Shown: one piece after another, positions 36,634 through 45,623 of the stretch
Numbering within the stretch: position 1 is the stretch's first letter
How the letters are laid out: each line of letters begins with the position of its first letter
From: Pseudovibrio brasiliensis
GTDB taxonomy: Bacteria > Pseudomonadota > Alphaproteobacteria > Rhizobiales > Stappiaceae
Length of the DNA stretch: 64,000 nucleotides
Assembly (NCBI RefSeq): GCF_018282095.1
Contig: NZ_CP074126.1
Coordinates: forward strand, 4,438,341 to 4,502,340
Direction: 5' to 3'
Translations under genes and position numbers: made by a program
Notes under the pieces: generated by a model
What the model was told of the DNA's origin: nothing
Seen by the model: the letters and a program-made list of their open reading frames with translations, nothing else
The model's database searches: none

Positions 36634-38319
36634 GTGTCGGAAACGGTGAATACACTAGAACAAGCAGACGCACCATCTAAAGAAACCCGTGCTCTGGCGC
36701 TTAAATCACTTGAAGCCCTGCTGGGTATCGCACGCAAAAATGTAAAACAGCGCGTACTCAAAGATGGAAGAATTGCCTCCGCGCTCATGGAGCAGGAACA
36801 GCGCGCCACTCACGGTCTGGCATGGCTTGCAACCTATGTTGAAGCACTCAAGCAGCTCAACGCCTATGGGGAGCGACTGGCAACGGAAGGCACTTTTGGC
36901 GAAGTGGAAAGCCTGATCCTGCGCATCGGCTTTGCAGAATACACTGCTCAAGTCTTCGGCGGCCTGCCAATGAGCCAGGGCGAGATCCTGCGTCTGTCAG
37001 ACCTCGGCATCAGCCGCGCTGAGTCCAACGGCCATTACACAGAAGCTGTTGAAGCTGTGATCGCCGACGGATCCCAGCCCGCTCTACGCACCCGCCTTGC
37101 TGAGCTCATGCAGCACGCGGAAGGTAAGTCCACCATCGGCGCAACCGGTCTGGATGAGACCTACGAGCAAATTCGCGAGGAAATGCGCAAGTTTGCTGAG
37201 GCAAAGGTCACTCCATTTGCTCACGAATGGCATCTGAAAAACGAATACATCCCGCTCGAAATCATCAACGAGATGGCAGAGATGGGCGTATTCGGCCTGA
37301 CAATCCCCGAAGAATTCGGCGGCATGGGCCTTGGCAAAGAATCCATGTGTGTGGTTTCAGAGGAACTCTCCCGCGCCTACATCGGCGTCGGCTCCCTCGG
37401 CACTCGCTCCGAAATCGCAGCTGAACTCATTCTCGGCGGTGGCACGGAAGAGCAGAAAGCCAAGTGGCTGCCCCGCATCGCATCTGGCGAAACTCTGCCA
37501 ACCGCAGTCTTCACTGAACCAAACACCGGCTCAGACCTCGCATCACTAAAAACACGCGCAGTTAAAGACGGCGACACGTGGAAGGTCTCCGGCAACAAAA
37601 CCTGGATCACACACCCGGTCCGTGCCGACATCATGACCCTGCTCACCCGCACGAAACCAGAAGAGCCAGGCTACAAAGGCCTGTCTATGTTCATCGCGGA
37701 AAAGCCACGTGGGTCAGACGAAGAACCGTTCCCGGCAGAAGGCATGTCTGGCGGTGAAATCGAAGTGCTCGGCTATCGCGGCATGAAGGAATACGAAATC
37801 GCCTTCGACGGCTTTGAGGTCAAAGACGAAAACCTGCTGGGTCAGGTAGAGGGTCAGGGCTTCAAGCAGCTCATGCAGACCTTCGAGTCAGCCCGCATTC
37901 AGACAGCAGCTCGCGCAATCGGCGTTGCTCAGTGCGCTTTGGATCTCGGCCTGCGGTACGCTCAGGAGCGTATCCAGTTCGGTAAGTCTCTGATCAACTT
38001 CCCACGCGTATCAGACAAGCTGGCCATCATCGCTTGCGAAACCATGATCGCCCGTCAGCTCACCTACTTCTCCGCTTGGGAGAAAGACAGTGGCCGCCGT
38101 TGCGATCTGGAAGCAGGTATGGCGAAGCTGCTCGGCGCGCGCGTAGCCTGGGCAGCAGCAGACAATGCCCTGCAAATCCACGGCGGCAACGGCTTTGCAC
38201 AGGAATACCCGATTTCTCGCGTACTCTGCGATGCACGTATTCTCTCAATCTTTGAGGGTGCAGCTGAAATTCAGGCGCAGGTCATCGCACGTCGTCTGCT
38301 GGACGAAACTGAGCTGTAA
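36634..38319 (+). CDS. mcd: Acyl-CoA dehydrogenase with N-terminal extension, probable (2S)-methylsuccinyl-CoA dehydrogenase
   Basis: 561 residues. The acyl-CoA dehydrogenase body (about 175-560) contains GLTIPEEFGGMGLGKESMCVVSEELSRAYIGVGSLG, AVFTEPNTGSDLASLKTRAV (flavin/substrate loop), KTWITHPVRADIMTLLTRT and the catalytic-glutamate region RILSIFEGAAEIQAQVIARRLL. A helical extension of about 170 residues precedes it. That size matches Mcd of the ethylmalonyl-CoA pathway, which oxidises methylsuccinyl-CoA to mesaconyl-CoA; other pathway genes are not in the window, so the specific call is inference. GTG start with AGGGAGG upstream. Confidence 0.75.
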   Translation: MSETVNTLEQADAPSKETRALALKSLEALLGIARKNVKQRVLKDGRIASALMEQEQRATHGLAWLATYVEALKQLNAYGERLATEGTFGEVESLILRIGFAEYTAQVFGGLPMSQGEILRLSDLGISRAESNGHYTEAVEAVIADGSQPALRTRLAELMQHAEGKSTIGATGLDETYEQIREEMRKFAEAKVTPFAHEWHLKNEYIPLEIINEMAEMGVFGLTIPEEFGGMGLGKESMCVVSEELSRAYIGVGSLGTRSEIAAELILGGGTEEQKAKWLPRIASGETLPTAVFTEPNTGSDLASLKTRAVKDGDTWKVSGNKTWITHPVRADIMTLLTRTKPEEPGYKGLSMFIAEKPRGSDEEPFPAEGMSGGEIEVLGYRGMKEYEIAFDGFEVKDENLLGQVEGQGFKQLMQTFESARIQTAARAIGVAQCALDLGLRYAQERIQFGKSLINFPRVSDKLAIIACETMIARQLTYFSAWEKDSGRRCDLEAGMAKLLGARVAWAAADNALQIHGGNGFAQEYPISRVLCDARILSIFEGAAEIQAQVIARRLLDETEL

Positions 38320-38349
38320 GACCTGCTATAATGAAATAGGGAAGCGCGA

Positions 38350-38661
38350 TTACTTGCGTCGCGCTTCTTCATAAACTGAAAGTTCAAGGCGCTTATCCAT
38401 GAGCGCCTTTCTTATTTCAAAACGCTCGTCACTTTTGGTCGTGGCTTTAAGCTGGTCTTCCAATGTAGAGATCTCACGGCGCAGTGTCAGTTCTCCCTGA
38501 ATGCTACCACCAGCTCCATTCACAACACTCATTTGTGCACTACGAGCGAAGTTTGTCCCGGACCGTCTGGGGATCGGTTTCCCCTCACCTTCAAGGTGAT
38601 CCATAGAACCATTCATCTGTGATCGGCGTATTTGTTGCTCGATTAGTCGATCTATTCCCAT
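38350..38661 (-). CDS. DUF1992 (DnaJ-like, YhdN family) protein
   Basis: 103 residues. N-terminal IDRLIEQQIRRSQMNGSMDHLEGEGKPIP is the DUF1992 signature; the C-terminal part is charged helix (LRREISTLEDQLKATTKSDERFEIRKALMDKRLELSVYEEARR). No J-domain HPD is present. Function unknown. Convergent with the acyl-CoA dehydrogenase. Confidence 0.85.
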   Translation of the reverse strand: MGIDRLIEQQIRRSQMNGSMDHLEGEGKPIPRRSGTNFARSAQMSVVNGAGGSIQGELTLRREISTLEDQLKATTKSDERFEIRKALMDKRLELSVYEEARRK

Positions 38662-38898
38662 AAAACAGACCTCTATCCTTTGTTTTTATTAGAGCATTCT
38701 GCCTGAACACTATGGCTGCAAAGTGGTCATTTGCAATTTTTCTTAATTTTATCGATGAATGCAATTAACTCACAGTCGCACTAAATTATCGATTTTAACT
38801 TTATGGTAACAAATACACCATCCACAGTTGCATTATGCAATTTATGCGCTACATTTTAGTTAAATTTTTATTTAATTTATATCGAAATGGAGAGCGCG

Positions 38899-39396
38899 AT
38901 GTTGCGGCCTCTTATTGTTACAAGTTGTATCGCTGGGTCAGCATTGGCTTTAGCTGGCAGCACCTGGGCACTTACACAGACCCGCGCAACAGGCCCCGGC
39001 CTCACCCAGATTAGTGCCCCTTCTAAAAATGCATTGAAGCCGATTACGGGCGATAGCGAACTGAAACCCTATCCAGCTAAATCTGCTCTGAAGCCACTGA
39101 AAGCTAAATCTAAGCTTGTGCGCTATGAGCCAAAATCTAAGCTCATCCGCTATCCTGTCAAAACAGCTAGTAAGACCATTCCACCTCAGCCAAAATCATT
39201 GACTTACGCACATGTGACAGGTGTTCTCAGCTATATTCCACGTGAGGAACTGGACGAGCTTCTCGCCTTCCTCAACAAGGACATCTACCAGCTCACAGAA
39301 ACAAACTCAGCAGCTGGGCTGGTGCATCAGACCTCGTGGCGGCTGGAACAACAAGGCGACCAGATGATGGAGAAGGTCTCCTCCTACCTGCCATAG
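38899..39396 (+). CDS. Secreted protein of unknown function with 9-residue tandem repeats
   Basis: 165 residues from the ATG at 38899 (GGAGAG 4 bases upstream; the ATG at 38887 precedes that site). A signal peptide covers LIVTSCIAGSALALAGSTWALTQ. Residues 43-87 are five tandem nonapeptides (KNALKPITG, DSELKPYPA, KSALKPLKA, KSKLVRYEP, KSKLIRYPV), with two worn copies after. The C-terminal 60 residues look globular and helical (VLSYIPREELDELLAFLNKDIYQL). I do not recognise the family. The basic repeats could bind anionic cell-wall or nucleic-acid polymers; that is inference. The 237-base AT-rich upstream region suggests its own promoter. Confidence 0.65.
   Translation: MLRPLIVTSCIAGSALALAGSTWALTQTRATGPGLTQISAPSKNALKPITGDSELKPYPAKSALKPLKAKSKLVRYEPKSKLIRYPVKTASKTIPPQPKSLTYAHVTGVLSYIPREELDELLAFLNKDIYQLTETNSAAGLVHQTSWRLEQQGDQMMEKVSSYLP
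39025..39159 (+). repeat. Five 27-bp coding tandem repeats
   Basis: In-frame repeats encoding the nonapeptide consensus (K/D)SxL(K/V/I)(P/R)xxx. Units start at 39025, 39052, 39079, 39106 and 39133. DNA units are diverged, so the repeat is old or under protein-level selection. Confidence 0.75.
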
Positions 39397-39457
39397 GCAG
39401 CTCAAACTGCAGAGGCGAGCAACACCAGCACGCCTCTTCGCTTTTGCGCCAACTGCA

Positions 39458-39994
39458 TCAGGCAGCCAGCGGATAGCTCTCCTCCACCAGATACGGACCG
39501 CCACCCACGGCCGCTTTTGCGGAGTAGAGCACAAACCGCCCAGCGGTAAACGCGGGCGCAGAGAACTCACCACGCATCTCAAGCCAATGCGCCAGTTCTC
39601 CGGGTGAAGTTCCCCTCAACCGAGCCAGAGTTACATGCGGTGTATACTTGCGACGTTCCGCTTGCAGACCGAGACGTTGCAAAATGCGCTCTTGCTCCGC
39701 TTGCAACTCCGCAAGTTCTTGAGTCGGCTCCACACGCGCCCAAAGCGCATGAGGCTTAGTTCCACCAAACGTTCCAAGCCCGGTTAGCTTGATCGTCAGC
39801 GGTGCGCGATGAACTCGCGCCAACTCATAGGCAACTTCATCGGCAATGCGATCATCAATGTCGCCAATAAATCGCAATGTGATGTGGTAGTTTTCGGGGT
39901 CGACCCAACGAGCGCCGCGCAATCCTCCGCGCATGAGGCTCAACATCATCCCGGTGCTCGATGGCAACTCAAGGCCAGTAAAAAGACGAGGCAT
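39458..39994 (-). CDS. thpR: RNA 2',3'-cyclic phosphodiesterase
   Basis: 178 residues, 2H phosphoesterase. Two catalytic HxTx motifs: YHITLRF (about 42-45) and HVTLAR (about 128-131). The start MPRLFTGLELPSS is family-typical. It opens 2',3'-cyclic phosphates in RNA and can ligate tRNA halves in vitro. Standalone gene, downstream of the AKR transcript and convergent with the secreted repeat protein gene. Confidence 0.92.
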   Translation of the reverse strand: MPRLFTGLELPSSTGMMLSLMRGGLRGARWVDPENYHITLRFIGDIDDRIADEVAYELARVHRAPLTIKLTGLGTFGGTKPHALWARVEPTQELAELQAEQERILQRLGLQAERRKYTPHVTLARLRGTSPGELAHWLEMRGEFSAPAFTAGRFVLYSAKAAVGGGPYLVEESYPLAA

Positions 39995-40110
39995 ATCAGG
40001 ACCCTCCGCTAATGCAGATGATAAATTAGCTCACGTTTAGCGTCAGAGTACAAGCAGAAAATCACAGCTCTACGAACATCAGGGGATTTTCTTTCCAACC
40101 CCATTCACAA

Positions 40111-40143
40111 AAAAGCCGAAGCCCCTCACAGGCTCCGGCTTCC
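40111..40143 (-). terminator. Terminator of the aldo/keto reductase gene
   Basis: 11-bp stem AAGCCGAAGCC with GGCTCCGGCTT (one A-C mismatch), 7-base loop, six T on the minus strand. About 40 bases past the stop at 40182. Confidence 0.85.
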
Positions 40144-40181
40144 TATTAATCGTCAGAGGACAAAAGCAGTCGCCCTGTCCC

Positions 40182-41234
40182 TTATGGGCAAGGGTTGGTG
40201 TACTGCAGGTGGATCTCGTTGATCCGTTTTTCGATCTCTTCTGTGATTTCAAAATCAACAGCACCAATGTCTGTCGCCAGCTGCTCCATGTTGGTCGCGC
40301 CAATAATCACGGAGGTCACGAAGGAACGGGAATGCGCAAACGCCAGCGCCATCACGGCTGGGTCAACGCCCAGTTCCGCTGCCAACTCGCAGTACGCATC
40401 AATCGCCTGCTGACCAAATGCATTCTCATAGCGGCCAAGGCGTTTGAACAAGGTCTTGCGCGCACCAGCAGGCAGAGCACCATTGCGGTACTTACCAGTC
40501 AAGTAGCCCTGTGCTAGTGAGGAATAAGCCAGCAGGCCAACGTTCTCACGATGGGCAATCTCAGCGCCACCCACTTCAAACAGGCGGTTCACCAGAGAGT
40601 AAGCATTCTGGATAGACTGAACACGTGGAAGACCACGAGCTTCAGATTCCTGCACAAACTTCATGGTGCCCCATGGGCTTTCGTTGGAAAGACCGATGTG
40701 ACGAACCTTACCGGCTTTCACCAGCTCCTGCAGAACCTCAAGGGTTTCATGGATTGCATTTTCATCTTCAGCCGGTTCCACAGCCTGCCAGATGTTGCTG
40801 ACAGAACCAAAACCGGAAACATTACGATCTGGCCAGTGCAGCTGGTACAGGTCGATGTAGTCTGTCTGCAAACGCTTCAGGCTGCCATCAACAGCTTCCA
40901 TGATCTGCGCGCGGGACAGCTGGCTGGTGGAACCATCCTTACGGTGCCAATCCTGCACAGAACGGCCAACAACCTTGGTTGCCAGAACGACTTTGTCACG
41001 GTTACCGGATTTCTTGAACCAGGTACCGATAATCTCTTCCGTACGACCCTTTGTCTCCGGCTTAGGCGGAACAGCGTAAAGCTCTGCGGTGTCAAAGAAA
41101 TTGATGCCCTTCTCCAGGGCATAATCCATCTGAGCGTGACCTTCAGCTTCGGTGTTCTGTTCACCCCATGTCATCGTACCAAGACAGATGCTGGAGACGT
41201 TGAGGTCTGTACGCCCCAATCTACGAAATTCCAT
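40182..41234 (-). CDS. Aldo/keto reductase (Tas/YajO-like)
   Basis: 350 residues from the ATG at 41234 (GGGGAA upstream). TIM-barrel NADPH enzyme. Catalytic Asp and Tyr in FDTAELYAVPP, Lys in VLATKVVG, His in YQLHWPDRNV. C-terminal cofactor segment SRSFVTSVIIGATNMEQLATDI. The insertion with GFGSVSNIWQAVEPAEDEN matches Tas-like reductases. Physiological substrate unknown. The longer frame from 41276 lacks a ribosome site. Confidence 0.93.
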   Translation of the reverse strand: MEFRRLGRTDLNVSSICLGTMTWGEQNTEAEGHAQMDYALEKGINFFDTAELYAVPPKPETKGRTEEIIGTWFKKSGNRDKVVLATKVVGRSVQDWHRKDGSTSQLSRAQIMEAVDGSLKRLQTDYIDLYQLHWPDRNVSGFGSVSNIWQAVEPAEDENAIHETLEVLQELVKAGKVRHIGLSNESPWGTMKFVQESEARGLPRVQSIQNAYSLVNRLFEVGGAEIAHRENVGLLAYSSLAQGYLTGKYRNGALPAGARKTLFKRLGRYENAFGQQAIDAYCELAAELGVDPAVMALAFAHSRSFVTSVIIGATNMEQLATDIGAVDFEITEEIEKRINEIHLQYTNPCP

Positions 41235-41513
41235 ATATTCCCCGTTCGCAGCCCAAGGCCGCTCCTTGTTTTTCACGCCCCTCTGTCGGGCGTAGAGGAC
41301 AATGATCCCGCCTCGTCCAAAGACAAGAGATCACGCCCCGAATTCGCTGCTGAATCTGCCGTTGGATGGAGGTCGGCAGAAAAAGAGGCTCAGCGGTCAT
41401 CACCAAGCGCTCTTTGAAAAGTAGGCAGTGTTTTTCCGACAAGAAGGCGCAGTAAGTCAATACTTTAAAGCAGACTCTGCGTACCAGCATTAAGTCGGAG
41501 TGCTCTCAGCCTC

Positions 41514-42194
41514 TCAAGATTTAGTCTGTTCGATGAGCATTTCAACGGAAGGAAGGATCTTTTCGACAATGATCGAAACACCTTCACCCGTCGGGTGCAT
41601 GCCATCCCCAAGGTTCAGCTTTGGCTCCGCTGCCACACCATCCAGAAAGAACGGATAAAGCAGCGCATCATGCTTTTCAGCCAGATCACCGTAAATGGAG
41701 TTGAACTCCTGACCGTACTGATCACCCAGATTAGGCGGCGCCATCATACCAGCGAGCAACACCGGAATATCGCGGGAGCTCAAGCGAGCCAGCATAGCAT
41801 CAAGGTTCTTGCGGGTTGTTGAGGGATCCAGACCACGCAGCGCATCATTAGCACCCAACTCAAGGATCACGCCATCAACATCATCACCGATAGACCAATC
41901 CAGCCGGGAAAGGCCGCCGGAGGTGGTATCACCAGAAACACCAGCATTCACAATCGTGATGTTGTAGCCCCGCTCTTGCAGAGCTTTTTCCAGTTTGACA
42001 GGAAAGGCATCTTCAGGTGGCAACTGATAGCCTGCGGTCAGACTATCGCCAAACGCGACCAGCTTCATCGGCTCGGCTCCATCCTGCGCCATTCCGACAG
42101 AAGCACTCGTAAGAGCAAGGCCCAGCGCAACAACGGCACCACTGAAAAAACGTAGCACACCAGATTTAGCTTCAACTTTTCGTGATCCAGACAT
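41514..42194 (-). CDS. SGNH-type lysophospholipase/arylesterase (TesA-like)
   Basis: 226 residues. Signal peptide (FFSGAVVALGLALTSASVGMAQ), then block I FGDSLTAGYQLPPEDAF (nucleophile Ser), block III GANDALRG, block V DGMHPTGEG with the Asp-x-x-His pair. This is the TesA / arylesterase group, periplasmic esterases of broad range. Divergent from an ABC ATPase-permease pair homologous in layout to E. coli ybbA-ybbP, where tesA is also the divergent neighbour. Confidence 0.92.
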   Translation of the reverse strand: MSGSRKVEAKSGVLRFFSGAVVALGLALTSASVGMAQDGAEPMKLVAFGDSLTAGYQLPPEDAFPVKLEKALQERGYNITIVNAGVSGDTTSGGLSRLDWSIGDDVDGVILELGANDALRGLDPSTTRKNLDAMLARLSSRDIPVLLAGMMAPPNLGDQYGQEFNSIYGDLAEKHDALLYPFFLDGVAAEPKLNLGDGMHPTGEGVSIIVEKILPSVEMLIEQTKS

Positions 42195-42345
42195 TCAAAT
42201 ACCTTAGATTTTTTCAAACCGAGCTGGACGATGCAATCCACCCTACCCATATGCTTCCCAAGTGCGGCTGCGACAAGAGCAGCCAAGCAATTTATTATAA
42301 GATGTAATTCAGGGATTTGCATCGCCTGCACATCAAGGTGGAAGA

Positions 42346-43053
42346 ATGACAGGTAATCCGGCACTAGACTTAAACGGCGTTCATCTTAGCCTGGGCCACG
42401 GCGCAGGCCGCACCCATATTCTTAAAGGCATTGATCTTTCTATCAACACTGGCGAAAGCGTTGGCCTTGTCGGCCCATCTGGCTCAGGTAAATCTACCCT
42501 GCTTATGGTCATGGCAGGCCTCGAACGGGCTGACAAAGGCACCGTGAAGGCCGCCGGACAAGAACTTGGCACCATGAGCGAAGACGAGCTCGCCCGCTTC
42601 CGCGGCCAGAACGTTGGCATCATCTTCCAGTCCTTCCACCTGGTCCCGAACATGACCGCTCTGGAAAATGTTGCTGTTCCGCTTGAGCTTTCCGGCGATC
42701 CAAAAGCCTTTGAACGTGCGAAAGAAGAGCTTGAAGCTGTTGGTCTTGGCCACCGCCTCAACCACTATCCAACCCAACTTTCCGGTGGTGAACAGCAACG
42801 CGTCGCCGTTGCCCGCGCCCTCGTCACCAACCCGGAAATCCTCATCGCCGATGAACCAACCGGCAACCTGGACGAAACAACGGGTGAACAGATCATCGAG
42901 CTGATGTTCAACGCGCAGGAACGTAAGAACACCACGCTGGTCCTCGTCACCCACGACCCATCTCTGGCAGACCGCTGCCAGCGTAAGATTCGCGTGCATT
43001 CCGGCACCATCGATGAAGAAACACCGGCCGTACGTGAGGTACGTGCGCGATGA
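42346..43053 (+). CDS. ABC transporter ATP-binding protein (YbbA-like)
   Basis: 235 residues. Walker A GPSGSGKSTLL (about 45), Q-loop IFQSFHLVPNMTALENVAVPLEL, signature LSGGEQQRVAVARAL, Walker B ILIADEPTGNLD, H-loop THDP. LolD/MacB-type ATPase. Its stop overlaps the start of the permease gene (ATGA at 43050-43053), so the two subunits are coupled. Confidence 0.93.
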   Translation: MTGNPALDLNGVHLSLGHGAGRTHILKGIDLSINTGESVGLVGPSGSGKSTLLMVMAGLERADKGTVKAAGQELGTMSEDELARFRGQNVGIIFQSFHLVPNMTALENVAVPLELSGDPKAFERAKEELEAVGLGHRLNHYPTQLSGGEQQRVAVARALVTNPEILIADEPTGNLDETTGEQIIELMFNAQERKNTTLVLVTHDPSLADRCQRKIRVHSGTIDEETPAVREVRAR

Positions 43054-45623
43054 GCCAAACCACCTCCAACGGCTATCAACCCGGCTTTGGCCTTGCAGCC
43101 CGCTTCGCCCTGCGCGAAATGCGGGGCGGCCTCAAAGGGTTCTACGTCTTCATCGCCTGTATCGCATTGGGTGTCGCCGCCATCGCTGGCGTTGCCTCCT
43201 TTTCCCGTGCGCTGACAGAAGGCATCTCCGCAGAAGGTCAGGCTATTCTAGGCGGTGACCTCTCATTCTCTCTGATCCACCGAGAAGCCACGCCTGATCA
43301 ACTGGCTCACCTGAACAGACTGGGTACCACTTCCCAGATCTCCAGTCTGCGCGCCATGGCTCGTACAGATTCAGCGGGCAACCAGACGCTGGTGGAGTTG
43401 AAAGCGGTAGATGATCCCTATCCGCTTATCGGCAATTTTGATCTCACCTCCGGCAAAGAACTGCAAGAAACCATCAATGGCAGAACAGAGGGCCTGCACA
43501 ACGCAGTGGCAGAAGTTGCCCTCCTCGCACGCCTCGGCCTTGAAGTTGGCGACGAGATCTCCGTCGGCAAAACCAACTTTCGCATCGCAGACACTATCGA
43601 ACTGGAACCGGACAAACTCTCTTCCGGCATGACAGTAGGCCCACGCCTTCTGATCTCACAGGAAGCCTTGCAGGACACCGGCCTTGTCCAGCCCGGCTCA
43701 CTGATCCGCTATATCTACCGCGTCCGCATGGGCTATAACGTGCCAGAAGCGCAGTTGCAGCAAGCGATTGATCAAACAAACACTCTGTTCCCAGATGCAG
43801 GATGGCGCATCCGCTCCAAACTGGAAGCAGCCCCTAGCCTACAGCGAAACATCCAGCGCTTTGCTCAGTTCCTAACGCTCATCGGCATCACCTCCCTTGT
43901 GGTTGGCGGTGTTGGCGTAGCGAATGCTGTACGCAGCTATATGGACACCCGCCGCGAAGTCATCGCCAGCTTCAAATGCCTTGGCGCATCAGGCGGTTTT
44001 GTCTTCAAGGTCTACCTCATACAGATGATGGTCCTCGCCACCATCGGCATTGCGGTTGGTATGGTGCTTGGTGCATTGATCCCGCTCGTCGCCATGGCAG
44101 CCTTGCAATCCATACTGCCAATCAATGCAGTACAAGCAGTCTATCCACTCCAGCTGCTGCTCGGCATGGCATACGGTTACCTGACAGCACTTGCCTTTGC
44201 TCTCTGGCCACTCGGCAGAGCGCATGACATCGCACCAACAGTTCTGTTCCGCGATGAAGTGAGCACCCGTAGCCGCTATCCAAAGCCGCTCTACATCGCA
44301 GGTGCTGCGGTCACGCTGGTACTGCTGGCAGGCCTTGCGCTCATCATGGCCTACGACAAAACCATCGCCCTCATCTTCATCGGTGCATGTACAGGCACTT
44401 ATCTGCTGTTGCTGGTGGTTGCCCGCCTCATCATGGCAGCAGCTCGCAAAGTACCAACAGTCCGCTCAACCGAGCTGCGTCTGGCGATCACCAACATCTA
44501 CCGCCCCGGCGCGTTGACACCTTCCGTCGTGCTCTCTCTTGGCCTCGGCTTGTCTCTGCTCGTTGCACTTGCCCTCATTGACGGCAACCTGCGCCGCGAG
44601 CTCAATCAGGCTGCACAGGAACAGGCACCGAGCTTCTTCTTCGTAGACATCCAGAACCACGAAAAAGACGCCTTCCAGTCCCTGATCGCAGAAAAGGCTG
44701 CTGGCACAGAGTTCAACGCTGTCCCAATGTTGCGCGGGCACATCGTCTCGCTGAAAGGCATTCCGGCTGCGGACTATCCGGCTCCACCTGAAGCAGAGTG
44801 GATCCTGCGCGGCGACCGCGGCATCACCTACTCCGAGACACTACCAGAAAACTCAGTCATCACGGCTGGCAAATGGTGGCCGAAGGATTACACCGGCGAA
44901 CCACTGGTTTCCTTCTCTGATGACAATGCCCGCGAACTGGGCCTGAAGGTCGGTGATACAGTCACCGTGAACGTCCTCGGACGCCAGATCACCGCGAAGA
45001 TCGCCAACTTCCGCACGGTGGACTGGGAAAGCATGTCCATCAACTTCGTGATGATCTTCTCGCCCAACACCTTTGCAGGCGCACCGCACACCCATCTGGC
45101 AACTGTCGGCTGGCCGGGCGAAGCTACCCTGCAACAGGAGCTGGATCTGCTGAAAGAAGTCACACAAGCCTTCCCAACCATCACTTCGATCCGGGTGAAA
45201 GACGCGATCGCACAGGTGAATGAGCTTGTCGGCCAGTTGGCGTGGGCCATCCGTGGCGCATCTTCCATCACGCTTCTTGCAAGTGTGCTTGTTTTGGCTG
45301 GTGCATTAGCCGCAGGGCATCAGAGCCGCATCTATGATGCTGTCATCCTGAAGACACTGGGCGCCACACGTGGTCGGCTCATCAAGGCATATATTCTCGA
45401 ATATCTGATCCTTGGTGGAACCACCGCTATTTTCGCCCTGTTTGCGGGTTCTCTGGCCGCTTACTTCATCATCACCGGCGTGATGGAAGGCACCTTCACC
45501 CTGCTGCCGATCACCGCAATTGCGGCGATCATCGGCGCTCTCATCTTCACAGTTGGCTTCGGTCTGCTGGGCACCTGGAGAGTGTTGGGAGAAAAACCTG
45601 CACCCGTTTTACGAAATCTGTAA
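43050..45623 (+). CDS. FtsX-family ABC permease (YbbP-like)
   Basis: 857 residues. One N-terminal helix (FYVFIACIALGVAAIAGVASF), a periplasmic domain, three helices (about 270-400), further helices (about 430-530), a second periplasmic domain (about 530-735) and a last FtsX triplet (about 740-850). Ten helices in two MacB-like halves is the YbbP layout. With YbbA it would be a mechanotransmission-type or lipid/lysolipid-handling ABC system; the adjacent esterase supports a lipid link but the substrate is unknown. Confidence 0.92.
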   Translation: MSQTTSNGYQPGFGLAARFALREMRGGLKGFYVFIACIALGVAAIAGVASFSRALTEGISAEGQAILGGDLSFSLIHREATPDQLAHLNRLGTTSQISSLRAMARTDSAGNQTLVELKAVDDPYPLIGNFDLTSGKELQETINGRTEGLHNAVAEVALLARLGLEVGDEISVGKTNFRIADTIELEPDKLSSGMTVGPRLLISQEALQDTGLVQPGSLIRYIYRVRMGYNVPEAQLQQAIDQTNTLFPDAGWRIRSKLEAAPSLQRNIQRFAQFLTLIGITSLVVGGVGVANAVRSYMDTRREVIASFKCLGASGGFVFKVYLIQMMVLATIGIAVGMVLGALIPLVAMAALQSILPINAVQAVYPLQLLLGMAYGYLTALAFALWPLGRAHDIAPTVLFRDEVSTRSRYPKPLYIAGAAVTLVLLAGLALIMAYDKTIALIFIGACTGTYLLLLVVARLIMAAARKVPTVRSTELRLAITNIYRPGALTPSVVLSLGLGLSLLVALALIDGNLRRELNQAAQEQAPSFFFVDIQNHEKDAFQSLIAEKAAGTEFNAVPMLRGHIVSLKGIPAADYPAPPEAEWILRGDRGITYSETLPENSVITAGKWWPKDYTGEPLVSFSDDNARELGLKVGDTVTVNVLGRQITAKIANFRTVDWESMSINFVMIFSPNTFAGAPHTHLATVGWPGEATLQQELDLLKEVTQAFPTITSIRVKDAIAQVNELVGQLAWAIRGASSITLLASVLVLAGALAAGHQSRIYDAVILKTLGATRGRLIKAYILEYLILGGTTAIFALFAGSLAAYFIITGVMEGTFTLLPITAIAAIIGALIFTVGFGLLGTWRVLGEKPAPVLRNL

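Noticed and set aside
38341-38367. Hairpin GAAGCGCGA / TCGCGCTTC after mcd
   Set aside because: It overlaps the DUF1992 stop and coding end and lacks a clear T-run; not listed as a terminator, though it may contribute to one.
38823-38880. Possible CtrA sites (TTAA pairs) before the repeat protein
   Set aside because: TTAA pairs occur with 8 instead of 7 spacer bases or with one mismatch, in a very AT-rich stretch where they are expected by chance.
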